From: Aquipuribacter nitratireducens
GTDB taxonomy: Bacteria > Actinomycetota > Actinomycetes > Actinomycetales > JBBAYJ01
Reading direction: 5' to 3'
Length of the DNA: 64,000 bases
Assembly: GCF_037860835.1 (NCBI RefSeq)
Contig: NZ_JBBEOG010000004.1
Location: forward strand, 248,001-312,000
Under the pieces are notes generated by a model, which had not been told where the DNA came from, did not search any database, and saw nothing but the letters and a program-made list of their open reading frames with translations. Made by a program: the position numbers and the translations under genes. Shown one piece after another: positions 1 to 8,948 of the stretch; position 1 is the stretch's first letter; every line of letters starts with the position of its first letter.

Positions 1-2180
1 CCTCCGCCGAGCTCGCCATGTACTCCGTCATGTGGTCCGAGCACTGCTCGTACAAGTCGAGCAAGGTCCACCTGCGCCGCTTCGGCGACGCGACGCAGCA
101 GGCGCTGGAGAAGGGCCGCACGACGCTCCTCGCCGGCATCGGCGAGAACGCCGGCGTCGTCGACATCGGCGACGGCTGGGCCGTCACGTTCAAGGCCGAG
201 TCGCACAACCACCCCAGCTACGTCGAGCCCTACCAGGGGGCGGCGACCGGCGTCGGTGGCATCGTCCGCGACATCCTCGCGATGGGCGCCCGCCCGGTCG
301 CCGTCATGGACTCCCTGCGCTTCGGTGCGCCGGAGCACCCCGACACCACCCGGGTCGTCCACGGCGTCGTCGCCGGGGTCGGCGGCTACGGCAACTGCCT
401 GGGCCTGCCCAACGTCGGCGGCGAGGTGTACTTCGACCCCTGCTACCAGGGCAACCCCCTCGTCAACGCGCTGTGCGTGGGCGCACTGCGGCACGAGGAC
501 CTCCACCTCGCCAACGCCACCGGCGAGGGCAACCTCGTCGTCCTCTTCGGCGCCCGCACCGGCGGCGACGGGATCGGGGGCGTCAGCGTCCTCGCCTCGG
601 AGACCTTCGCGGAGGGCGGGCCGAGCAAGCGGCCGGCGGTCCAGGTCGGCGACCCGTTCCGGGAGAAGCTCCTCATCGAGTGCTGCCTCGAGCTGTACGC
701 CGCCGGGGTCGTCGAGGGCATCCAGGACCTCGGGGGCGCGGGCCTGTCGTGCGCGACGAGCGAGCTCGCCTCCGCCGGCGACGGCGGCATGCGCGTCGCA
801 CTCGACAAGGTGCCCCTGCGCGACGCGACGCTGCGCCCGGAGGAGATCCTCATGAGCGAGTCGCAGGAGCGGATGATGGCCGTCGTCCGCCCGGACCGGC
901 TCGAGGCGTTCCTCGCGGTCACGACGAAGTGGGAGGTCGAGGCGGCCGTTCTCGGCGAGGTCACCGACGGCGACCGGCTCGAGATCACGTGGCACGGCGA
1001 GACCGTCGTCGACGTCCCGCCGCGGACCGTCGCCCACGAGGGACCGGTCTACGAGCGCCCCTACGCGCGTCCCGACTGGCTCGACGCGCGCCAGGCCGAC
1101 CGCGCGGAGGACCTCCCGCGTGCGACGACCCAGGAGGAGCTCCGCGCCCAGCTGCTCGCGCTCGTCTCGTCGCCCGACCAGTGCTCGAGGGCGTGGGTCA
1201 CCGACCAGTACGACCGCTACGTGCTCGGCAACACGACCCTCGCGACGCCCGACGACGCCGGCGTCGTCCGGGTCGACGAGGCCACCGGCCGCGGGGTCGC
1301 ACTGAGCCTCGACGGCAACGGCCGCCTCGCCGCCCTCGACCCCTACACCGGCGCGCAGCTCGCGCTGTCCGAGGCCTACCGCAACGTGGCCGTCACCGGC
1401 GCCACCCCGGTCGCCGTCACCGACTGCCTCAACGCCGGCTCGCCGGAGGAGCCGGGGGCCATGTGGCAGTTCGCCGAGGTCGTCCGCGGGCTCGCCGACG
1501 CGACGGCGACCCTCGGCACCCCCGTCACGGGCGGGAACGTCAGCTTCTACAACTCGACCGGTGACGTCGCGATCCACCCGACGCCGGTCGTCGGCGTGCT
1601 CGGCGTGCTCGACGACGTCTCCCGTCGCATCGGCTCCGGCTGGGACCGGGCGGGGCTCGCGCTGTACCTGCTCGGCACGACGCGCGAGGAGCTGTCCGGC
1701 TCGGCGTGGGCCGGCGTCGTCCACGACCACCTCGGCGGGCTGCCGCCGCGGGTCGACCTCGACGCCGAGCAGCTCCTCGCCGGCGTCATGCTCGCCGCGT
1801 CCCGCGACGGGCTCGTCGACGCCGCGCACGACCTGTCGGACGGCGGGCTCGCGCAGGCGCTGGTCGAGGGCTGCCTCCGCCACGGGGTCGGCGCCCGCGT
1901 GTGGCTCGACGACGTGCTCCGCCGCGACGGCGTCGACCTCACGACGGCCCTCTTCGCCGAGTCCGTCGCCCGCGCACTCGTCGCGGTGCCGCGCAGCGAG
2001 GAGATCCGGTTCACCGACGTCTGCACCGCACGCGGCCTCGCCCACACCCGCATCGGGGTGACCGACGACGCCGGCGGCGAGGACGGGGAACCGGCGCTCG
2101 ACCTCGCCGGTGTCGGGGTCGTCAGTCTCGACGAGCTGCGTGACGCGCACGAGGGCACCCTGCCGCGGCTGTTCGGCTGA
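1..2180 (+). CDS. purL: Phosphoribosylformylglycinamidine synthase II, 5'-truncated by the window
   Basis: Cytosolic purine synthesis enzyme that uses ATP and PurQ-supplied ammonia to convert FGAR to FGAM. The frame is open from base 3, before the first Met at base 18, and family members have residues ahead of the [11 protein letters not shown] motif seen here, so the real start lies upstream. The HNHPS stretch about 60 residues after that Met and the later GGNVSFYN stretch are family signatures. Both AIRS-like halves are present and the C-terminus is complete. purF and purM lie 2 to 4 kb downstream. purS and purQ are not in the window. Confidence 0.97.
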   Translation, partial: SAELAMYSVMWSEHCSYKSSKVHLRRFGDATQQALEKGRTTLLAGIGENAGVVDIGDGWAVTFKAESHNHPSYVEPYQGAATGVGGIVRDILAMGARPVAVMDSLRFGAPEHPDTTRVVHGVVAGVGGYGNCLGLPNVGGEVYFDPCYQGNPLVNALCVGALRHEDLHLANATGEGNLVVLFGARTGGDGIGGVSVLASETFAEGGPSKRPAVQVGDPFREKLLIECCLELYAAGVVEGIQDLGGAGLSCATSELASAGDGGMRVALDKVPLRDATLRPEEILMSESQERMMAVVRPDRLEAFLAVTTKWEVEAAVLGEVTDGDRLEITWHGETVVDVPPRTVAHEGPVYERPYARPDWLDARQADRAEDLPRATTQEELRAQLLALVSSPDQCSRAWVTDQYDRYVLGNTTLATPDDAGVVRVDEATGRGVALSLDGNGRLAALDPYTGAQLALSEAYRNVAVTGATPVAVTDCLNAGSPEEPGAMWQFAEVVRGLADATATLGTPVTGGNVSFYNSTGDVAIHPTPVVGVLGVLDDVSRRIGSGWDRAGLALYLLGTTREELSGSAWAGVVHDHLGGLPPRVDLDAEQLLAGVMLAASRDGLVDAAHDLSDGGLAQALVEGCLRHGVGARVWLDDVLRRDGVDLTTALFAESVARALVAVPRSEEIRFTDVCTARGLAHTRIGVTDDAGGEDGEPALDLAGVGVVSLDELRDAHEGTLPRLFG

Positions 2181-2188
2181 GGGCCCTG

Positions 2189-2866
2189 ATGGCCGCGGAG
2201 ACGCAGCGTCCGGGCGACGACGGCGACCACGGCTTCGGCCCGCACGACGACCGGGCCGACACCCCCGGTGCCGACGACGTCGGGGGTGGTGCGGTCCCGG
2301 CGGACGTCATGTCGGAGTCGCGCCGCGACGCGACCGCCGTCCTCGTGACGTGGGTGCTGCGCCGCAGCTTCTGGACCCTACTGCTGCTCGGCCTGGCGTA
2401 CGGCTGGCTCGCGGGTGCCGTCACGCCGGTCGCGCTGGTGAGGCTCGACGACCCGCTGCGGCTCTTCGCCGCGCTCGCGACGCCGCTCGCCGGCATCGCG
2501 GTCGCGATCGGTTTCCGCGTGGCCGTCGACCTCGCCGCGCTCGTCGTCGCCTTCCCCCGCACCCGGTGGGTCGTCACCGACCGGACCCGGCGCAACCGCC
2601 ACACCCGCGCGCCCGTGCGGCGCTGGGTGGACAGGCTCTACATGACGACGGCCTACCGGGAGCTCCGCTCGACGTGGACGGTGCGGGGCCGCGCGGCGAC
2701 GCACCTCGGCCACTCCGGTCCGTGGCTCACCGCGCTCAACGTCCTGCTGTGGCTGACGACCGCCCTCGCGGCCGCGGTCCTCGTCGTCGCGGTCGCGGAG
2801 ACGGAGGGGATGGTCCCTGCGCGGCTCGGTGTGCTGCTCGGCTTCCCCCTGCCCGGCGCGGGCTGA
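2189..2866 (+). CDS. Three-helix membrane protein of unknown function
   Basis: A 225-residue protein starting 8 bases after the purL stop. The first 45 residues are hydrophilic and rich in Asp and Gly. Hydrophobic segments follow at about 62-87, 92-123 and 180-205, with a basic loop between the second and third (RTRRNRHTR). It is probably an inner-membrane protein read with purL. I recognise no domain. Codon use matches its neighbours, so I take it as real. Confidence 0.75.
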   Translation: MAAETQRPGDDGDHGFGPHDDRADTPGADDVGGGAVPADVMSESRRDATAVLVTWVLRRSFWTLLLLGLAYGWLAGAVTPVALVRLDDPLRLFAALATPLAGIAVAIGFRVAVDLAALVVAFPRTRWVVTDRTRRNRHTRAPVRRWVDRLYMTTAYRELRSTWTVRGRAATHLGHSGPWLTALNVLLWLTTALAAAVLVVAVAETEGMVPARLGVLLGFPLPGAG

Positions 2867-2886
2867 CGCGCGCCGGGCGCATCGCC

Positions 2887-3249
2887 TCAGTCGTGCAGCG
2901 GCAGGACGTGCGCGAGGTCGGCCCGCTGCCCTGAGGCGTGCACCCGTCCCGAGGTCACGGCCTCGCCCCACGTCAGCTCACCGACGACGAGCCCGAGCCA
3001 CGTCGCGGCGTCCGTCTCGACGACGTTGGGCGGGGTGCCGCGACGGTGCTGCAGCCCGGCGACGCACTGCGCGACGCCGAACGGCGGCACCCGCACCTCG
3101 ACGGTCGCGCCCGGTGCCTCCTCCGCGAGGTGCTGGAGGCTCCAGCGGACCGCGGTGGCGAGCGTGGGACGGTCGGAAGCGCCGTTGCGCCAGCGGTCGA
3201 GGGCGGCGAGACCGTCGGGGTCGGGGATGCGGCGCGGCACGGGAGGCAT
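2887..3249 (-). CDS. Sterol-carrier-family (SCP2-like) small protein
   Basis: A 120-residue protein of the type annotated in actinobacteria as sterol carrier family protein and often found beside purF. The ATG at 3249 (MPPVPRRIPDPDG) is chosen over an upstream in-frame Met because the conserved text begins there and the upstream stretch overlaps the divergent gene at 3299. There is no signal peptide or membrane helix. The C-terminal half has the beta-rich GLQHRRGTPPNVVETDAATW pattern. Its biochemical role is unknown, and lipid binding is only suggested by the family name. Confidence 0.75.
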   Translation of the reverse strand: MPPVPRRIPDPDGLAALDRWRNGASDRPTLATAVRWSLQHLAEEAPGATVEVRVPPFGVAQCVAGLQHRRGTPPNVVETDAATWLGLVVGELTWGEAVTSGRVHASGQRADLAHVLPLHD

Positions 3250-3298
3250 CGTGCCCTCGACGCCGGCCCTGCGACGCGCCGGGGCTACCGTGGCGGCC

Positions 3299-3580
3299 AT
3301 GGGCGAGGACCGCACGGAGGCACCACGACCGCCGTACCGGACGCCCCGCTACGCCGCGTTCCTCCTCACCGGTGCGGTGCTCGGGGCCGTCGGTGCGGTG
3401 CTGCTCGCCCTGCTGGCCCCGGGTCCCGAGGCCGAGGGCGGGTCGACCGTGATCGCGTGGTTCGCCGCCGTCGGCGGCCTCCTCGGTGCCCTGGTCGCGG
3501 GGGTCGTCGGCGTGGTGGTCGAGAAGGTCGTCAACCGCGGCCGGCCGGACCCGGCGCGACGGCCGCCCGGCAGCGGCTGA
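3299..3580 (+). CDS. Small two-helix membrane protein
   Basis: A 93-residue protein starting MGEDRTEAPRPPYRTPRY, with two hydrophobic segments at about residues 20-43 and 55-78 and a basic tail (EKVVNRGRPDPARR). The start is supported by a TACCGT hexamer at 3286-3291, seven bases before the ATG, as expected for a leaderless transcript. It resembles the small membrane proteins often found next to purF in actinobacteria. No function can be assigned. Confidence 0.72.
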   Translation: MGEDRTEAPRPPYRTPRYAAFLLTGAVLGAVGAVLLALLAPGPEAEGGSTVIAWFAAVGGLLGALVAGVVGVVVEKVVNRGRPDPARRPPGSG

Positions 3581-3583
3581 GGC

Positions 3584-4234
3584 TCACGCCCGGACCTGCC
3601 GCACGAGCCGGTCGCCGTCCGGTCGGAACCCGACGTGGCGGAAGTAGTCGTCGGTCATCCGGTCGTTCGCGACCAGCCGCCGCATCCCGAGACCGGCGAG
3701 CCGCCCGTCGTGGCGGTAGACGAAGGTCCCGACCGACAGGTCGCGGAACCGGGGGGTGACGTAGTCGAGCTCGACGCGGACGTCACCGGACGGCCGCTCG
3801 TCCTGCAGCACTTCGTGGAGCAGGACGATCCCGACGGTCTCGTCGCCGCGCAGCACGAGGAACGCCCAGCAGCGGCCCGGGCGACCGAGCACCGCGTCGA
3901 GGTCGAACCCGGGGTTGTGCCGTGCGATGTCCGGACCGTGCACCCGCAGCAGGTGACGGGCGTACTCCGAGCCCGGGTCGGCGAGGAGCGCCTCGAACGT
4001 GCGCTCGTCGTCGCGCGTGCGCAGCAGCCGCGACAGGTGCCACACGTTGATGACGGCGATGGCGCCGTTCATGGCGACCATCGGCCAGATTCCGAGGAAC
4101 GCGTTGAACACCACGAGCATGAGCGACGCGACGAGGTTGAGGGCCCGGAAGCGGAGCACGTTCGCCAGCGACAGCGAGAGGATGAGCACCGCGGAGCCGG
4201 ACCAGCCGAGCACGTCGAGCCAGGGGACCGCCAT
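3584..4234 (-). CDS. YgjV-type membrane domain fused to a GNAT-like acyltransferase domain
   Basis: A 216-residue protein. The ATG at 4234 is preferred over an upstream frame extension because it follows a TACGCT hexamer at 4243-4248 and begins directly with the first membrane helix (MAVPWLDVLGWSGSAV). Residues 1-75 form about three short helices with the LRFRALNLVASLM pattern of YgjV-like inner-membrane proteins. The remainder resembles a GNAT fold: a glycine turn GRPGRCWAFL and a late strand-helix GLGMRRLVANDRM. Family members of this combined form are seen in actinobacteria. The substrate is unknown. It is divergent from purF. Confidence 0.7.
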   Translation of the reverse strand: MAVPWLDVLGWSGSAVLILSLSLANVLRFRALNLVASLMLVVFNAFLGIWPMVAMNGAIAVINVWHLSRLLRTRDDERTFEALLADPGSEYARHLLRVHGPDIARHNPGFDLDAVLGRPGRCWAFLVLRGDETVGIVLLHEVLQDERPSGDVRVELDYVTPRFRDLSVGTFVYRHDGRLAGLGMRRLVANDRMTDDYFRHVGFRPDGDRLVRQVRA

Positions 4235-4290
4235 GACGCGCGAGCGTACGGGCGGACGACGCGACCCCCGGAGGATGGGACACTGGCCGC

Positions 4291-5847
4291 GTGCCACGTG
4301 GAGACGGCCGTCTGAGCCACGACCTGCTTCCCGGTGAGAAGGGCCCCCAGGACGCCTGCGGCGTCATCGGCGTGTGGGCGCCTGGGGAGGAGGTCGCGAA
4401 GCTCGCCTACTTCGGTCTCTACGCGCTGCAGCACCGCGGCCAGGAGGCGGCCGGCATCGCCGTGAGCAACGGGCGCCACATCACCGTGTACAAGGACATG
4501 GGCCTGGTCGCCCAGGTCTTCGACGAGTCGAGCCTCGCGACGCTGCGCGGGCACATCGCCGTCGGCCACTCCCGGTACTCCACGACCGGCGAGAGCACGT
4601 GGGAGAACGCCCAGCCGACGCTCGGCCCGACCGCGTGGGGCACCGTCGCGCTCGGCCACAACGGTAACCTCACGAACTCCGACCGGCTGCGGGAGAGGGT
4701 CGTCGCGCACGAGGCCGCCGCCCGCGCCGACGGGAGCCGCCACGGTGCGAGCGAGCTCGAGCGCGGCAACACGACCGACACCGTCCTCATCACGAGCCTG
4801 CTGGGAGCGGACCCGGGCGCACGCCTGGAGGTGACCGCGCTCGACGTCCTCCGCCAGCTCGAGGGCGCCTTCTCCCTCGTCTTCATGGACGAGCACACCC
4901 TCTACGCCGCTCGCGACCGCCACGGCGTCCGCCCCCTCGTGCTCGGCAGGCTCGACCGGGGGTGGGTCGTCGCGAGCGAGACGGCGGCGCTCGACATCCT
5001 CGGCGCGAGCGTCGTCCGGGACATCGAGCCGGGTGAGCTCGTCGCGATCGACGCCGACGGGCTGCGCACGTCCCGCTTCGCGCCCGCGGAGCCGAAGGGC
5101 TGCGTCTTCGAGTACGTCTACCTCGCCCGCCCGGACTCCCGGATCGCCGGCACGGTCGTCCACGCCGCGCGGGTGGAGATGGGCGCGTCGCTGGCCCGGG
5201 AGCACCCGGTCGACGCCGACGTCGTCATCCCCGTCCCGGAGTCGGGGACCCCGGCCGCGATCGGCTACGCCCGCGAGTCCGGCATCCCGTACGCGCAGGG
5301 GCTCGTGAAGAACTCCTACGTGGGCCGGACGTTCATCGCGCCGTCGCAGACCCTGCGCCAGCTCGGGATCCGGCTCAAGCTCAACCCGCTACGCGAGGTC
5401 ATCCAGGGCAGGCGGCTCGTCGTCGTCGACGACTCGATCGTCCGCGGCAACACCCAGCGGGCGCTCGTCCGGATGCTGCGCGAGGCCGGGGCCGCCGAGG
5501 TCCACGTCCGCATCTCCTCGGCTCCCGTCATGTGGCCGTGCTTCTACGGCATCGACTTCGCCAGCCGGGCCGAGCTCATCGCGACCGGCCTCGGCGTGCA
5601 GGAGATCTGCGCGAGCATCGGGGCGGACTCCCTCGGCTACCTCAGCCGGGAGGCGATGGTCGCGGCGAGCGGTCGACCCACGGACGAGCTGTGCTCGGCG
5701 TGCTTCACCGGCGAGTACCCGATCACGCCGCCGCGGACGGTCCACCTCGGGATGCCGGGGGTGGCGCAGGGCGAGTTCGTGTTCGACGCCGAGGGCGTCG
5801 GCACCGGGACGCCCGGGGGCGCCGCGGACGCGCTCACCCGCCCGTGA
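4291..5847 (+). CDS. purF: Amidophosphoribosyltransferase
   Basis: First committed step of purine synthesis: PRPP plus glutamine gives 5-phosphoribosylamine in the cytosol. The GTG start gives MPRGDGRLSHDLLPGEKG, the usual actinobacterial N-terminus. It is a short propeptide before the catalytic Cys at about residue 23 in DACGVIG. The Ntn glutaminase domain is followed by a phosphoribosyltransferase domain with the PRPP loop VVVDDSIVRGNT near residue 380. Four cysteines (KGCVFEY, MWPCFYG and the pair in LCSACF) match the iron-sulfur type of the enzyme. A GACACT hexamer lies 6 bases before the GTG. The stop overlaps the purM start by 4 bases. Confidence 0.97.
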   Translation: MPRGDGRLSHDLLPGEKGPQDACGVIGVWAPGEEVAKLAYFGLYALQHRGQEAAGIAVSNGRHITVYKDMGLVAQVFDESSLATLRGHIAVGHSRYSTTGESTWENAQPTLGPTAWGTVALGHNGNLTNSDRLRERVVAHEAAARADGSRHGASELERGNTTDTVLITSLLGADPGARLEVTALDVLRQLEGAFSLVFMDEHTLYAARDRHGVRPLVLGRLDRGWVVASETAALDILGASVVRDIEPGELVAIDADGLRTSRFAPAEPKGCVFEYVYLARPDSRIAGTVVHAARVEMGASLAREHPVDADVVIPVPESGTPAAIGYARESGIPYAQGLVKNSYVGRTFIAPSQTLRQLGIRLKLNPLREVIQGRRLVVVDDSIVRGNTQRALVRMLREAGAAEVHVRISSAPVMWPCFYGIDFASRAELIATGLGVQEICASIGADSLGYLSREAMVAASGRPTDELCSACFTGEYPITPPRTVHLGMPGVAQGEFVFDAEGVGTGTPGGAADALTRP

Positions 5848-7001
5848 CGGCGGACCGGGCGGGTACGGCCGACGTGACGGGTGACGGCCTCACGTACGCC
5901 GCGGCCGGTGTCGACACCGAGGCCGGCGACCGGGCGGTCACCCTCATGAAGGACGCCGTGCGGGCCACCCACGCGGGCGTGGCCGGCCTCGCGCCGGTCG
6001 TCGAGGGCGCGGGCGGCTTCGCCGGTCTCGTCGACGCCTCGCTGCTCCTGCGCTACCGACGGCCGCTGCTCGCGACGTCCACGGACGGCGTCGGCACGAA
6101 GGTCGCCGTCGCGCAGGCGATGGACGTCCACGACACCGTCGGCGTCGACCTCGTCGCGATGGTCGTCGACGACCTCGTCGCGTGCGGGGCGACACCGCTG
6201 TTCATGAGCGACTACGTCGCGTGCGGCTCCGTCGTCCCCGAACGGGTGGCGGCGATCGTGCGGGGGGTGGCCCGGGGCTGCGAGACCGCCCGTTGCGCCC
6301 TCGTGGCGGGGGAGACCGCCGAGCACCCCGGGCTGCTCGCCCCCGACGAGTACGACCTGGCCGGGGCGGCCACGGGCGTCGTCGAGGCCGACGCCCTGCT
6401 CGGTCCGGAGCGTGTGCGGGCGGGCGACGTGCTCGTCGCCCTCGCCTCGAGCGGGCTCCACGCCAACGGGTACTCCCTCGCCCGGGCGGTCGTCGCCCGG
6501 CAGGGCTGGGCGTGGGACCACGTGCCGCAGGGGCTGGGGCGCAGCATCGGAGAGGAGCTCCTCGAGCCGTGCGCGGTCTACGCCGGGCTGCTCGTCGACC
6601 TCCTCGACGCCGTCCCGGGGGCCGTGCACGCGCTCAGCCACGTGACGGGCGGGGGGATCGCGGCGAACCTCGCCCGCGTCCTCCCTGCCGGCACGCACGT
6701 CGACGTCGACCGCGCCACGTGGCGTCCCCCCGTCGTGACCTCGGTGCTGGGAGACGCCGGCGGGGTGCCGGTCGCCGACCGGGAGCGCACGTGGAACCAG
6801 GGGATCGGGATGGTCGCCGTCGTCGCGCCCGACGACGCCGAACGGGTGCTCGGCACCCTCGCCCCCACCGGCACCCACGCCTGGGTGTGCGGGGAGGTCG
6901 TCGCGACGCCGGAGGGCGTGCTCGACGACCCGGCGACCGCGACCGGGACGAAGGGCGTCTCGGGCGGGTCGGCGCGGCTCGTGGGTGTGCACCCGGTGTG
7001 A
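5844..7001 (+). CDS. purM: Phosphoribosylformylglycinamidine cyclo-ligase (AIR synthetase)
   Basis: Converts FGAM to AIR with ATP in the cytosol. The GTG at 5844 overlaps the purF stop (GTGA), so the two are translationally coupled. The protein has 385 residues, slightly longer than the usual ~350 because of an N-terminal extension before LTYAAAGVDTEAGDRAV. Visible signatures are STDGVGTKV, VAGETAEHPG, SSGLHANGYSL and HVTGGGIAANLARVLP. It directly follows purF, and the coupling suggests balanced expression. Confidence 0.96.
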   Translation: MTADRAGTADVTGDGLTYAAAGVDTEAGDRAVTLMKDAVRATHAGVAGLAPVVEGAGGFAGLVDASLLLRYRRPLLATSTDGVGTKVAVAQAMDVHDTVGVDLVAMVVDDLVACGATPLFMSDYVACGSVVPERVAAIVRGVARGCETARCALVAGETAEHPGLLAPDEYDLAGAATGVVEADALLGPERVRAGDVLVALASSGLHANGYSLARAVVARQGWAWDHVPQGLGRSIGEELLEPCAVYAGLLVDLLDAVPGAVHALSHVTGGGIAANLARVLPAGTHVDVDRATWRPPVVTSVLGDAGGVPVADRERTWNQGIGMVAVVAPDDAERVLGTLAPTGTHAWVCGEVVATPEGVLDDPATATGTKGVSGGSARLVGVHPV

Positions 7002-7052
7002 CGACGGGACGGTGACGGACGCGACGACGACTCGGACGGCGACGTCGACGAC

Positions 7053-7256
7053 TCAGCGGTAGGAGGACTCCCAGTCCGCGTAGTCGTCGTCCTCCGCATC
7101 CGACTCGAAGGGCTGGTTCTCGCCCGTCTCGTCGGTACGGCTCGCTCCCTCTTGGTGGAGCTCGTTGGCCAGAGCGTCGTAGTCGGTCTCGGGGCTGAAG
7201 TACTTCAGCTGCCGAGCGACCTTCGTCTGCTTGGCCTTCTGACGGCCGCGCCCCAT
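7053..7256 (-). CDS. DUF3073 small basic-acidic protein
   Basis: A 67-residue actinobacterial protein of the DUF3073 family: basic N-terminus MGRGRQKAKQTKVARQLKY, then a conserved YDALANEL segment and an acidic tail ending DDDYADWESSYR. It has no signal or membrane segment. It is convergent with purM. The function of the family is unknown. Confidence 0.93.
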   Translation of the reverse strand: MGRGRQKAKQTKVARQLKYFSPETDYDALANELHQEGASRTDETGENQPFESDAEDDDYADWESSYR

Positions 7257-7408
7257 GGCGTCGACCCCCTCACGTCGGTCCGGGGGGCTGGCGCACGTGG
7301 CGGGGCCCCCGGAGTACTCATCCGGTCTGCGTAGGGCCAACGGTAGCGGGTCGTGCGCTGTTCCCACATCTTCAGAGGTCGCGCCCGGGTCGGCGCCCCG
7401 CGCCCGGC

Positions 7409-8485
7409 TCAGCGGGCCGGCAACCAGGGCCGGTCGGAGCCCACCTCGGCGATGCGCCGGCGGGCCAGCCGGAGCGCGGCGGCGTCCGGCGAGCACCCCT
7501 CGGCGGCCGCGGCGGCGAGCACCGACGCGGTCGTGCCGCGGATCCGGGCGGCCTGCGCCCTCGCGCGCTCGAAGACGAAACCGTGCAGCTCGTCGGCCAC
7601 CTGGCACACCCCGCCCGCGTTGACGACGTAGTCCGGGCAGTACGTGATGCCCCGGGCGACGAGGGCGTCGGCGACTGCCGGCTCGGCGAGCTGGTTGTTC
7701 GCCCCACCGCACACGACGCGGGCCTGCAGCCGGGGCACGGTCCGGTCGTCGAGCACCGAGCCGAGGGCGCAGGGGGCGAGCACGTCGACGTCGGCCTCGA
7801 GGAGGTGGTCGGGGTCGTCGACGACCTCCACCTGCGGGTGGGCGGCGAGGACCCGCTCGACCGCGGTGTGCTGCACGTCGGCGACGACGACCCGGGCGCC
7901 GGAGCCGACGAGGAGGTCGACGAGGTGGCGTCCGACCTTCCCGACGCCCTGCACGGCGACGCGGCGCCCGGCGAGCGACGGCTCGCCCCACACGTGCTCG
8001 GCGGCGGCGAGCATCCCCTCGTGGACCCCGAAGGCCGTGAGGACCGAGGAGTCGCCGGCCCCGCCGTCGGCGGGGCTGCGGCCCGTCACCCAGCGGCACT
8101 CCTTCGCCACGACGTCCATGTCCGCGACGTAGGTCCCCACGTCGCACGCGGTCACGTACCGACCCCCGAGGCTCGCGACGAACCGGCCGTAGGCGCGCAG
8201 CAGCGCCTCCGACTTGTCGGTGACGGGGTCCCCGATGACGACGGCCTTGCCGCCGCCGTGGTCGAGCCCGGCGAGGGCGTTCTTGTACGCCATCGCCTCC
8301 GACAGGCGCAGGACGTCGGTGAGGGCGGTGGCCTCGTCCGGGTACGGCTGGAACCGGGTGCCGCCGAGACCGGGGCCGAGCGCGGTGGAGTACAGGGCGA
8401 CGATCGCCCTGAGGCCGGTGCGCTCGTCGTGGCAGAACACGACCTGCTCGTGCCCGGCCCGCAGGACCTCGTCGTCGGCGGTCAC
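7409..8485 (-). CDS. Leucine/valine-type NAD-dependent amino-acid dehydrogenase
   Basis: A Glu/Leu/Phe/Val dehydrogenase of 358 residues, about the size of Streptomyces valine dehydrogenase. It deaminates branched-chain amino acids oxidatively with NAD in the cytosol. Visible features are [17 protein letters not shown] with the substrate-binding and catalytic lysines, and the Rossmann motif [13 protein letters not shown]. The GTG at 8485 is chosen because TAGGGT sits at 8493-8498, seven bases upstream, which is the spacing of a leaderless actinobacterial promoter. The longer frame to 8551 would run through that promoter. It is divergent from bldC. Confidence 0.88.
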   Translation of the reverse strand: MTADDEVLRAGHEQVVFCHDERTGLRAIVALYSTALGPGLGGTRFQPYPDEATALTDVLRLSEAMAYKNALAGLDHGGGKAVVIGDPVTDKSEALLRAYGRFVASLGGRYVTACDVGTYVADMDVVAKECRWVTGRSPADGGAGDSSVLTAFGVHEGMLAAAEHVWGEPSLAGRRVAVQGVGKVGRHLVDLLVGSGARVVVADVQHTAVERVLAAHPQVEVVDDPDHLLEADVDVLAPCALGSVLDDRTVPRLQARVVCGGANNQLAEPAVADALVARGITYCPDYVVNAGGVCQVADELHGFVFERARAQAARIRGTTASVLAAAAAEGCSPDAAALRLARRRIAEVGSDRPWLPAR

Positions 8486-8498
8486 GCGGGCGACCCTA
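8485..8498 (-). promoter_or_regulatory. Leaderless -10 element of the amino-acid dehydrogenase gene
   Basis: TAGGGT on the minus strand at 8498-8493, followed by seven bases and then the GTG at 8485. Transcription would begin at or next to the start codon. No clear -35 is visible. Confidence 0.5.
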
Positions 8499-8572
8499 AC
8501 CGCCCTCGCCTCGTCCGAACGACCGAGGTCGTGTCGAGCCGAAAAGACCACTTCCGTCGCAGGCGGTGCTAG

Positions 8573-8601
8573 TTGACACTTCTCTCACACACCCCTGATG
8601 T
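8573..8601 (+). promoter_or_regulatory. Possible bldC promoter
   Basis: A perfect TTGACA at 8573-8578 is followed by 17 bases and a weak -10 TGATGT at 8596-8601. It lies about 50 bases before the bldC ATG, in the region shared with the divergent dehydrogenase gene. The poor -10 means it may need an activator or be a chance match. Confidence 0.4.
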
Positions 8602-8649
8602 CCGACATGCCCCCCGTGCCGGGCACCGCCGCCCTGCGAGAGGACCCCC

Positions 8650-8868
8650 ATGGCCACGACCCGCACCTCCGACGACGAGGAGCTGCTGACCCCCGCCGAG
8701 GTCGCCGCGATGTTCCGCGTCGACCCGAAGACCGTCACCCGGTGGGCCAAGGCAGGGAAGCTCTCGAGCATCCGCACGCTCGGCGGCCACCGCCGCTACC
8801 GCGCCTCCGAGGTCGCCCGCCTGCGCGCCGGTGTGCCCGGGCAGCGCGCGGAGTCACCCGAGGCCTGA
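8650..8868 (+). CDS. bldC: BldC-type MerR-like DNA-binding protein
   Basis: A 72-residue single-domain regulator. Residues 12-60 form the winged helix of the MerR superfamily (LLTPAEVAAMFRVDPKTVTR, then TLGGHRRYRASEV). The sequence is nearly the Streptomyces BldC consensus. BldC controls developmental and stress genes by cooperative binding to direct repeats, and in non-sporulating actinobacteria its role is less clear. It is followed by a strong bidirectional terminator. The start is the only ATG ahead of the domain. Confidence 0.95.
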   Translation: MATTRTSDDEELLTPAEVAAMFRVDPKTVTRWAKAGKLSSIRTLGGHRRYRASEVARLRAGVPGQRAESPEA

Positions 8869-8903
8869 TCCACCCCCTGCCCTCGCGGGGTGGGGGCAGC
8901 GCG

Positions 8904-8946
8904 ACGCCGACGGGGCCGGTCCACCACGGACCGGCCCCGTCGGCGT
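8904..8946. terminator. Bidirectional terminator between bldC and ku
   Basis: Perfect 19-bp stem with a five-base loop: CGCCGACGGGGCCGGTCC at 8905-8922 pairs with its complement at 8928-8945, plus an outer A-T pair. It lies between the convergent ends of bldC and ku and can serve both. There is no U tract, which is common in GC-rich actinobacteria. Confidence 0.85.
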
Positions 8947-8948
8947 GC

